Of a DNA stretch of 51,982 nucleotides, positions 45,617-51,982 are shown piece after piece; position 1 is the first letter of the stretch; each line of letters starts with the position of its first letter. A program made the position numbers and the translations under genes. Under the pieces are notes generated by a model. That model ran no database searches and was not told the DNA's origin. It was given only the letters and a program-made list of their open reading frames with translations. The stretch covers positions 1 through 51,982 of the forward strand of contig JADGPR010000015.1 in the NCBI GenBank assembly GCA_017882335.1, written 5' to 3'. Source of the stretch: Bacteroidales bacterium. Lineage in GTDB: Bacteria > Bacteroidota > Bacteroidia > Bacteroidales > FEN-979.

Positions 45617-47077
45617 TTATTTTACCGGTACCTGTTTCAGGGTTTCCACAAGAAAATCCCAGAATTTCTGAACGGTTGCAATATTGACTTTTTCATCCGG
45701 TGAATGGGGGTAACGGATGGTCGGGCCGAAGGAGATCATATCCAGGTTGGGATAAACCCCGCCCAGCAAACCGCATTCGAGGCCGGCATGAATGGCTTTT
45801 ATTTCCGGCACATTTCCGTATTTCTTCTGGTAAATGTCCTGCATTGCTTTGAGGATCGGTGAACCGGGGTTGGGTTTCCATCCCGGGTACTGGCCGTCAA
45901 ATTTAACCTCTGCACCTGCAAGTTCGAATATGCTTTGCATCATATGCTCAAGGTCCTGTTTGGCAGAATCTACAGAGCTGCGGAGCAAGCAATGAACACG
46001 GATGGTTTTGTCTTCGGATTTGACAATGGCAAGGTTGGTGGAAGTTTCTACCAGTCCCTGCATTTCGTTGCTCATCCGCATCACCCCGTTCGGGCAGCCG
46101 TAAATTGCGCCGATCAGGTTGCGTTGCGTTTTTTCATCCATCATGCTCTTAGGAATATCTATAGGAACGACATCCATTTTCAGGTCGGGTTCTACTGCAG
46201 ATAATTCTTTCCGGATCGTTTCGGTGAATCCTGGCAGGCATTTCAGGAAATCATCCTTTTTATCCAGCGGGATCGTAATGATGGCAAACGATTCCCTGGG
46301 GATGGCGTTGCGTAGGCTGCCTCCGTCGACGGATGAAAGCCTTAAACCATGTTTCCGGGCTGCATGCCACATGAAACGGAACAGCACCTTATTTGAATTT
46401 CCACGACCCAGGTGAATATCCACGCCACTGTGTCCACCCTTGAGACCGGTGACACTGAGCTTGTAAGCTGTAACACCGGGATCGGCGGGGACTTCGGTAT
46501 ACGTGAACTTCACATTGCCATTCGTCCCACCGGCACAGCCGATGTACAATTCCCCTTCGTCTTCCGAATCGAGGTTCATCAGGATATCTCCTTTCAGGAT
46601 ACCGGATTTCAGACCGAATGCACCGGTCATGCCTGTTTCCTCATCACAGGTAAACAACGCTTCAACCGGCCCGTGGGGGATGTCTTTGGATTCGAGGATT
46701 GCCATGGCGGCAGCAACACCCATTCCGTTGTCTGCTCCCAGGGTTGTTCCTTTTGCTTTCACCCATTCACCGTCAACAACAGCATCGATGGGATCTTTTT
46801 CAAAATCATGAACTTTATCGCTGTTCTTCTGGGGAACCATGTCGAGATGCCCTTGAAGAATAATGCCTTTCCGGTTTTCCATGCCGGAAGTAGCCGGTTT
46901 GCGGATGATGACATTACCGACTTCATCGATAATGGTCTCCAGTCCAAGGCTCTTACCGAAATTCACAGCGAATTCCTGGACTTGAACTTCTTTCTTTGAT
47001 GGTCTGGGTATTTGAGTCAGGCTGTAAAAATTTTTCCATAAAGCCTTTGGCTCCAGATTCAGGATGTCTTTACTCAT
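45617..47077 (-). CDS. pepD: aminoacyl-histidine dipeptidase / cytosol non-specific dipeptidase
   Basis: This is an M20-family zinc peptidase that cleaves Xaa-His and other dipeptides in the cytoplasm. Metal-ligand motifs are LQGHLDMVPQ, TTLGADNGMGVAAAMAI and ALFTCDEETGMTGAFGL, with the late histidine in GLECGLLG/IRYPHSPDEKV. The ATG at 47077 (MSKDILNLEPKALW) is chosen because GGAGGAACAT precedes it; the 18-residue extension to 47131 does not resemble the family. It is 486 residues long, usual for PepD. Confidence 0.94.
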   Translation of the reverse strand: MSKDILNLEPKALWKNFYSLTQIPRPSKKEVQVQEFAVNFGKSLGLETIIDEVGNVIIRKPATSGMENRKGIILQGHLDMVPQKNSDKVHDFEKDPIDAVVDGEWVKAKGTTLGADNGMGVAAAMAILESKDIPHGPVEALFTCDEETGMTGAFGLKSGILKGDILMNLDSEDEGELYIGCAGGTNGNVKFTYTEVPADPGVTAYKLSVTGLKGGHSGVDIHLGRGNSNKVLFRFMWHAARKHGLRLSSVDGGSLRNAIPRESFAIITIPLDKKDDFLKCLPGFTETIRKELSAVEPDLKMDVVPIDIPKSMMDEKTQRNLIGAIYGCPNGVMRMSNEMQGLVETSTNLAIVKSEDKTIRVHCLLRSSVDSAKQDLEHMMQSIFELAGAEVKFDGQYPGWKPNPGSPILKAMQDIYQKKYGNVPEIKAIHAGLECGLLGGVYPNLDMISFGPTIRYPHSPDEKVNIATVQKFWDFLVETLKQVPVK

Positions 47078-47141
47078 ATTCGATGTTCCTCCATTATTTA
47101 TAGATAGTTGATAGATTTGATTCCTGTCCAAATATAGGAAA

Positions 47142-47543
47142 TTAATTGCCTCGATCCTCTTTTTTTTCCCGGATGATTTCCCTGAAGGTGATGTAGCGTT
47201 GCTGGTAGAGCATAGAAAGGAACTGGGTAACCCGCCTCTCAGTTTCCGCAGGTGGATGAAGTATTTTCGGATGTGTTGCCTGTACCCGGCTGCAGAGGTC
47301 AGTCACATTGATTGTCCCGTCAACCTGAAGCCAGATTGCAGATCCAATTTCATCCAGGTGGATCCTGATAAATTCCTGCTTCCAATGAGGCTGAAGGGTC
47401 CTTTTCCATATCGGATGTTTAAACCTTGGCAACAGGATATCCACTTTGCCGTCTTCCCGAATTTCAAACTCCATTTGCCTCAACGGGGTAAGGTCGAGGT
47501 AATTGGCTTTCTTCAGGATTTTCCTTCGTTGAAAAAAATTCAA
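47142..47543 (-). CDS. PqqD-like peptide-binding protein
   Basis: The 133-residue protein has a C-terminal PqqD-type winged-helix (LDEIGSAIWLQVDGTINVTD, then a helix to RVTQFLSMLYQQRYI). PqqD and RiPP recognition elements bind precursor peptides for radical-SAM enzymes. No radical-SAM enzyme or precursor is visible nearby, so the role is open. It is 64 bases upstream of the chosen pepD start on the same strand. Confidence 0.8.
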   Translation of the reverse strand: MNFFQRRKILKKANYLDLTPLRQMEFEIREDGKVDILLPRFKHPIWKRTLQPHWKQEFIRIHLDEIGSAIWLQVDGTINVTDLCSRVQATHPKILHPPAETERRVTQFLSMLYQQRYITFREIIREKKEDRGN

Positions 47544-47559
47544 TACTGTCGTTTTTAAA

Positions 47560-47596
47560 ATAAGACCTCAAAGGATCCGGTTCACCTTTGAGGTCT
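47560..47596 (-). terminator. terminator after the OPT transporter
   Basis: A perfect 12-bp stem pairs AGACCTCAAAGG (47563-47574) with CCTTTGAGGTCT (47585-47596). On the minus strand it is followed by TATTTT. It lies 28 bases after the OPT stop. Confidence 0.85.
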
Positions 47597-47623
47597 CGAA
47601 ATGCCTGTTAAGTTTATCAGATT

Positions 47624-49699
47624 CTACATTCCTGATGCAGGTGGTGCGGGTTCATCCGGTTTACCTGCATTTTTTAACGGTATCTGGGTCAAAACATAAG
47701 CGATGATCGCCAGGACAATAAAACTGATATAGAAGGTCGGGGTCTTGAAGAAGCTGAAAGAATTGTAGAGGAAAATGTTGAATGCGGCGAAAATCGCGAT
47801 CACAAGTCCCATAAGCGCTTCTCCTGCAATCAACCCGGAAGCCAGCAATACCCCTGTATTCTCGATCCTGATCTTCTGCGCAGGATTATGTTTCCTTTTG
47901 TCAGAAATGAGATCAACCAATCCTTTGATGAGTCCGCCGACAAAAATGGCGAAAGTTGTTTCGATCGGAAGGTACATCCCCACGCTTACCAACATAGGGC
48001 TTTTTACCTGCATAAGGATGAAGGCGGTTCCCATCAGCATTCCGGCGATGATCAATGGCCAGGCCATTTGCCCTTGGACGATACCGCGTGAAAGTATGGC
48101 CATCAGGCTGGCTTGCGGAGCCGGCAGATTCTTGCTGCCGAAACCGCCTTGGTACCCGAGGTTCTTACCGCTGGCGATATCACCTTCATTAAGGTAAGCC
48201 AGAATGATGAACATGACTGCGCCTGCCAGGATCACGCCCAGGATATCGCCTACCTGCATTCTCCATGGAGTACCACCGAGGATATGTCCTGCTTTCAGGT
48301 CCTGGAGCATTTCTCCTGCAACGGCAGCAGAAACGCAAACGATGGCAGCTACTCCGAGAACAGTTGCAACACCGGCTTCTTTCTGAACTCCCAATGCGAC
48401 GAGGATCAGAGCAGTCACCACCAGTGCAGTAAGGGTAAGACCGCTGATCGGGTTATTGCTTGAGCCCATGATCCCGACAAGGTAACCGGAGACAGAGGCA
48501 AAGAAGAAAGCGAGGATAATCATTAAGGTTGATGCAACGAAAGAAATCAGGATACCTGCGTCAAAAATGAAATAAGTGATGCAGAAAGTGAGAAGGGCAA
48601 CGGCTCCGATACCGATCATGATCCAACCGAAGCTGATATCTTTTTCATTTCTCGGCACGTGATGTTCGATCCCGGTAGCAGCTTTCTTGACGTCCTTTAT
48701 GGAACGGGCGATACCAGTAGAAAGACTTTTGCGCATTTTGAACAGTGTGAATGCCGCACTCACGAGCATGCCGCCGATGGCGATCGGGCGGATGATGAAT
48801 CTCCATATCTGAACGATCTGGTAGCTCGGATCGGAAACTTTGGCCATGGCATTATCCATTGTTATGGTGGCATCCTTGCTCATGAGAAAAGAGGCCCATG
48901 ATGTCAGATCGACATTCGGGATCAGGAAATACATGATCATCGGGGCCATCAGTCCCCATGCAAGAAGCCCGCCGCTGAAGTTCAACGCACCGAGCTTGGG
49001 TCCGATGATATATCCAACACCCATGTATGCTGGGCTTACGCCGGGTGAACTCAGCAGCATACCGCCTTTGCCCTGGAAAACAGTACCGGTGATGGTCTGC
49101 TGTCCGAATATGATGAATTTTTCCCAGAGGTACTGAAACAGTTTCAGTTCACCAAGGATCTTGATCAGCCCACCCAGTCCCATCGCGGCAAAGAGGAATT
49201 TAGAACCACCAGCACCGGATTGTCCTGCTTTATGAATTTCTGAGGCTGCAACCGACTCAGGAAAGGGAAGTTCAGCATCTTCCACCATCACCCTTCTGAG
49301 GAGTGCAACAAACATGATACCTAAAATACCACCGGCAATGAGGATTAGTGTGGAGGTGATATAATGCCCGGGAGTAAAAAAATCACTCCATATCCCGGAA
49401 ATAAAGAAGGCAGGTAAGGTAAAAATAGCCCCGGCTGCAACCGATTCCCCTATGGAACCTACCGTACGTGCAAAGTTTTCTTCCAGGATCGATCCTTTTA
49501 CCAACTTCAGGATCGCCATACCTAAAACGGCGGCGGGATAGGTTGCGGCAATGGTCATACCGGCCCTGAGTCCAAGATAAGCATTGGCAGCGCCGAGAAT
49601 AACGGCAAAGAACAAACCAATAATGAGGGCCCGGACGGTAAATTCTTTCATGTTTGTCTCCGGCGAGACAAAGGGAACGTACTTTTTGTATTCGGCCAT
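47624..49699 (-). CDS. OPT-family oligopeptide transporter
   Basis: The 691-residue inner-membrane protein has about 16 helices. The conserved start FTVRALIIGLFFAVILGAAN is followed by YLGLRAGMTIAATYPAAVLG, the classic OPT N-terminal motif. PFPESVAASEIHKAGQ and SSNNPISGLTLTALVV are also family-typical. It imports oligopeptides, or possibly metal chelates, by proton symport. The ATG is preceded by AAAGGAGGAA, the strongest Shine-Dalgarno in the window and unusual for Bacteroidota. Together with PepD nearby it suggests peptide use. Confidence 0.93.
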   Translation of the reverse strand: MAEYKKYVPFVSPETNMKEFTVRALIIGLFFAVILGAANAYLGLRAGMTIAATYPAAVLGMAILKLVKGSILEENFARTVGSIGESVAAGAIFTLPAFFISGIWSDFFTPGHYITSTLILIAGGILGIMFVALLRRVMVEDAELPFPESVAASEIHKAGQSGAGGSKFLFAAMGLGGLIKILGELKLFQYLWEKFIIFGQQTITGTVFQGKGGMLLSSPGVSPAYMGVGYIIGPKLGALNFSGGLLAWGLMAPMIMYFLIPNVDLTSWASFLMSKDATITMDNAMAKVSDPSYQIVQIWRFIIRPIAIGGMLVSAAFTLFKMRKSLSTGIARSIKDVKKAATGIEHHVPRNEKDISFGWIMIGIGAVALLTFCITYFIFDAGILISFVASTLMIILAFFFASVSGYLVGIMGSSNNPISGLTLTALVVTALILVALGVQKEAGVATVLGVAAIVCVSAAVAGEMLQDLKAGHILGGTPWRMQVGDILGVILAGAVMFIILAYLNEGDIASGKNLGYQGGFGSKNLPAPQASLMAILSRGIVQGQMAWPLIIAGMLMGTAFILMQVKSPMLVSVGMYLPIETTFAIFVGGLIKGLVDLISDKRKHNPAQKIRIENTGVLLASGLIAGEALMGLVIAIFAAFNIFLYNSFSFFKTPTFYISFIVLAIIAYVLTQIPLKNAGKPDEPAPPASGM

Positions 49700-49842
49700 A
49701 GATTCCTCCTTTTTAGGATTAATGATGATGGAAATTTTCAGCTAATTAATAAAAATTCCATGAGATGGACAACGAATATTTTTCCATCACGGTGGTTCAC
49801 TTGTTGTATTAAATTGAGCCTCAGTATTTAAAGGTGTGATAA

Positions 49843-50454
49843 CTAATACAAGTGCACCAGTTTCTTGGTCTGGAAAAAATCCTCTGAAAAATAATCGGAA
49901 AGTGGATATATTTTATAAGCTTGAATCAGCCCCGATAGTTCTGCCCTGAAATCTCCGCCTTTCAGGTAAATCATCCCGTTAGGAAAAGAATGAACAGAAT
50001 GGGCTGATATTTTGTTCTTCAACATCCTGAAAAGATCCGGAATCTGTGTAACAGCCCTGCCCGTGATAAAATCAAATTCACCCATCATCTCTTCAAAACG
50101 CATCCTGACAGGTTTTACGTTAGTGAGACCAAGTTCCAAACGAATCTGGTCCACAACCCGGATCTTTTTCTCAATTGAATCAACAAGGGTAAATTCCACC
50201 TCGGGAAAAAAGATGGAAAGCGGAAGCCCCGGAAGCCCGCCACCGGTGCCGGCATCCATGATCCGGGTACCGGGTTTGAATGAGAAGATCCGGGCGATGG
50301 AAAGGGAATGCAAGATGTGGTGAACTTCGAGGTTGTCAATATCTTTCCGGGAGATCACATTGATCTTTTCATTCCACTCCCGGTATAATGCTGCAAGATG
50401 TGCAAACCGATCAAGTTGATCATCCTTCAGAGAGGGGAAATATTGCTTCAGCAT
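49843..50454 (-). CDS. rsmG: 16S rRNA (guanine-527-N7) methyltransferase
   Basis: It methylates G527 of 16S rRNA. The 203-residue product starts MLKQYFPSLKDDQLDRFAHL. Class I methyltransferase motifs are RIMDAGTGGGLPGLPLSIFF and FTLVDSIEKKIRVVDQI, and the segment FDFITGRAVTQIPDLF is RsmG-specific. A longer reading to a TTG at 50481 would begin inside the upstream gene's terminator, so the ATG at 50454 is preferred. Confidence 0.95.
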   Translation of the reverse strand: MLKQYFPSLKDDQLDRFAHLAALYREWNEKINVISRKDIDNLEVHHILHSLSIARIFSFKPGTRIMDAGTGGGLPGLPLSIFFPEVEFTLVDSIEKKIRVVDQIRLELGLTNVKPVRMRFEEMMGEFDFITGRAVTQIPDLFRMLKNKISAHSVHSFPNGMIYLKGGDFRAELSGLIQAYKIYPLSDYFSEDFFQTKKLVHLY

Positions 50455-50468
50455 AAGGCTATAAATAA

Positions 50469-50503
50469 AAACGCCTGGCAAGTTCAGATAGGCCAGACGT
50501 TTG
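50469..50503 (-). terminator. terminator after the bThX fusion gene
   Basis: On the minus strand AAACGTCTGGC pairs with GCCAGGCGTTT (one G-U pair) and is followed by TTATTTAT. It stands 39 bases after the stop of the bThX gene and 15 bases before the rsmG ATG. Confidence 0.8.
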
Positions 50504-50541
50504 ATCGTTAATAAGGATTTCGTTAAGAAAATCCAATGTTA

Positions 50542-51312
50542 TTATTTCGTCGGTTTTTCTTTTTCTACAACAGGTTCAGCAGCCTTTTTTTTGGTTTTGA
50601 CGGCTTTTGGTTTTACTTCCACGGCTTCAGTTTTCTCCGGTTTTTCAGCTTTCACATTAGTCTTTTTTGCGGCTGCTTTTTTTATGGGGGATTTAACAGG
50701 CTTAATTTCCGGGATTTCAACCTTGGCGGGAACTTCAACTACAGGTTCCTTTTTTACAGGGGCTTTTACAGGTTTAACTTCCGGGATTTCAACCTTGGCG
50801 GGAACTTCAACTACAGGTTCCTTTTTTACAGGGGCTTTTACGGGCTTAACTTCCGGGATTTCAACCTTAGCGGGAACTTCAACTACAGGTTCCTTTTTTA
50901 CAGGGGCTTTTACAGGCTTAACTTCCGGGATTTCAACCTTGGCGGGAACTTCAACCTCAGGTTCCTTTTTTACGGGGGCTTTTACGGGCTTAACTTCCGG
51001 AGGGATTTCCACCTTGGCGGGGACTTCAATCACCGGTTCCTTTTTTACGGGGGCTTTTACGGGCTTAACTTCCAGTGGGATTTCCACCTTGGCGGGTGCT
51101 TCAACCACTGGTACATTCACAATTACGGGTTCAATCATGACTGCTTGTACTTCCGCCACTTTATGTGGTTTCGGTTCCTGGACCTTTTTTGGTTTTGCCT
51201 GTGCTGCTTTGTTTGCAATGACAATCGCTTTTTTAATTCTACGCGGCCTTCTTACACCGTAAGAACCGATGACAATTTTGCCTCTTCTTGTTTTTTTATC
51301 TCCTTTTCCCAT
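50542..51312 (-). CDS. 30S ribosomal protein bThX fused to a Lys/Pro/Val/Glu repeat tail
   Basis: Residues 1-~27 (MGKGDKKTRRGKIVIGSYG then VRRPRR) match the tiny ribosomal protein bThX, which sits in the head of the 30S subunit in Thermus and is found in Bacteroidota. Here the protein continues for ~230 more residues. Six units of about 24 residues (APVKKEPVVEVPAKVEIPEV and variants, 72-bp period) are followed by a basic Lys/Ala end. The bThX peptide alone is normally under about 60 residues. A TAAATTTG -7 box lies 38 bases upstream and a strong terminator downstream, so it is a single-gene unit. Where the tail lies on the ribosome is unknown. Confidence 0.85.
   Translation of the reverse strand: MGKGDKKTRRGKIVIGSYGVRRPRRIKKAIVIANKAAQAKPKKVQEPKPHKVAEVQAVMIEPVIVNVPVVEAPAKVEIPLEVKPVKAPVKKEPVIEVPAKVEIPPEVKPVKAPVKKEPEVEVPAKVEIPEVKPVKAPVKKEPVVEVPAKVEIPEVKPVKAPVKKEPVVEVPAKVEIPEVKPVKAPVKKEPVVEVPAKVEIPEIKPVKSPIKKAAAKKTNVKAEKPEKTEAVEVKPKAVKTKKKAAEPVVEKEKPTK
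50689..51110 (-). repeat. 72-bp in-frame tandem repeat, about 6 copies
   Basis: Units start near 50689, 50761, 50833, 50905, 50977 and 51052. Most steps are 72 bases; one is 75 because of an extra proline codon. The copies at 50761-50976 are nearly identical. The tract codes the tail of the bThX fusion. Confidence 0.92.
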
Positions 51313-51349
51313 AAATAATGTTCTGTTAATTAATTTGAGTCTTTCCGTG

Positions 51350-51357
51350 CAAATTTA
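51350..51357 (-). promoter_or_regulatory. -7 box of the bThX fusion gene
   Basis: TAAATTTG on the minus strand, 37 bases before the ATG at 51312. No clear -33 element was found. Confidence 0.45.
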
Positions 51358-51381
51358 GGAAAAAAAACGACCCGATGCATA

Positions 51382-51982
51382 TTAGCCATTTATTTTACGG
51401 AGAAATTCCTTTTCCAGGAGATCCGATTTTTTTACCACACTCTTTGCCCATGAAATCCGGATATCCAGGCCCTCTGTTTCGGATAATTGCCAGGGAATTT
51501 CCGAATTGTGCAGGCGTTCGGTGATACTTCTCACCAGCAAGGCAGCAGAAACGGAAATATTCAGGCTCTCGGTGAACCCATACATGGGGATCTTTACAAA
51601 CCCGTCAGACATCTCTATGGCCTTTGAAGTAAGCCCTTCCATTTCGGTGCCAAACACCATGGCAATTTTCTGATCCAGCGGAAGCCCTTCGGGGGTATGA
51701 TCCTTTTTGTGAGGTGTGGTTGCAATGATGCGATATCCAGAATCCTTCAGCTGCTGAAGGCAATCCTCAGTATTGTTTTCTGCTGAATTATATTTGTAAA
51801 GGCTCAACCATTTTGACGATCCCAGCGCTACATCCGGGTTGATCTCATATTTATTATTATTTTCGATGATATGAACATCCTGTATTCCGAAACAGTCGCA
51901 GGAGCGTAGCACGGCACTGGCATTGTGGGGCTGAAAGATATCTTCCAGAACCAACGTAATGTAACGCGTACGCTGAAGAATG
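51382..51982 (-). CDS. TrmH-family 2'-O-methyltransferase, 5' end outside the window
   Basis: This is a SPOUT-fold RNA methyltransferase, probably the tRNA Gm18 enzyme TrmH. The three motifs are present: HNASAVLRSCDCFGIQ, VFGTEMEGL and IPMYGFTESLNISVSAALL. The reading frame stays open through the right edge (codons for RTRYITLVLEDIFQ), so the N-terminus is cut off. A TTG near 51954 is not the real start. The C-terminal extension after the knot is typical of TrmH rather than TrmL. Confidence 0.9.
   Translation of the reverse strand, partial: ILQRTRYITLVLEDIFQPHNASAVLRSCDCFGIQDVHIIENNNKYEINPDVALGSSKWLSLYKYNSAENNTEDCLQQLKDSGYRIIATTPHKKDHTPEGLPLDQKIAMVFGTEMEGLTSKAIEMSDGFVKIPMYGFTESLNISVSAALLVRSITERLHNSEIPWQLSETEGLDIRISWAKSVVKKSDLLEKEFLRKING

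Noticed and set aside
50501-51318. Two plus-strand frames of ~255 residues rich in Phe/Gly/Thr
   Set aside because: They are antisense to the bThX repeat tail and overlap the promoter and terminator of the real gene.

Overview
The window looks like chromosomal DNA of an uncultured member of the Bacteroidota (probably Bacteroidia). The evidence is the gene families (PagL- and LpxR-type outer-membrane proteins, GIN/DUF2807 and DUF4382 lipoproteins, YfhO, a PorE-like OmpA protein, archaeal/eukaryotic-type ProRS, a Bacteroidota-type L34) and the recurrent TAnnTTTG -7 promoter box upstream of many genes. The first ~120 bases are an exception. They are about 74% GC against about 36% in the next 120, and they read like a piece of an actinobacterial ABC-2 exporter permease joined in frame to hppA, so the left edge is probably a chimeric assembly join.

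Layout. 1-1196: 3'-truncated membrane pyrophosphatase (-). 1336-5456 (+): DUF151 nuclease-like protein, then nucleoside-type MFS transporter, thyA, folA and a lipoprotein; transporter, thyA and folA form a thymidylate/folate unit. 5463-9660 (-): a secreted protein of unproven function, dnaB, and an LpxR-like lipid A deacylase carrying 28 heptanucleotide repeats just after its signal peptide. 9826-12657: small secreted protein, purine nucleoside phosphorylase, lpxK, orphan receiver protein. 12820-16952 (+): Nif3-like protein, zinc-ribbon protein with a Lys/Pro repeat arm, TPR protein. 16949-23338: FadL-like porin, Tyr/Gly/Ser-rich lipoprotein, proS, GIN-domain lipoprotein, PagL-like deacylase. 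23465-26353: mazG, GT39-like glycosyltransferase, 2-Cys peroxiredoxin. 26432-32663 (-): gyrB followed by a HlyD / ABC permease / TolC efflux unit. 32813-33166 (-): RNase P RNA, divergent from a MATE transporter. 34608-40624 (-): surface-glycan block (two GT4 enzymes, wecB, YfhO). 40729-40890 (-): rpmH. 41131-45549 (+): large OmpA/PD40/SPOR envelope protein and a DUF4382 lipoprotein. 45617-51982 (-): pepD, PqqD-like protein, OPT transporter, rsmG, a ribosomal bThX domain fused to a long repeat tail, and a partial TrmH methyltransferase.

Themes. Much of the window serves the outer envelope: lipid A synthesis and deacylation, glycan assembly, porins, lipoproteins and efflux. Three unrelated proteins (zinc ribbon, OmpA, bThX) carry in-frame tandem repeats rich in Lys, Pro, Val, Ala and Glu with periods of 42, 120 and 72 bp. 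The most interesting candidates are the heptamer tract in the LpxR-like gene, which could act as a frame-shifting contingency locus, and the bThX fusion. No tRNA, rRNA operon, CRISPR array, insertion sequence or prophage was recognised.
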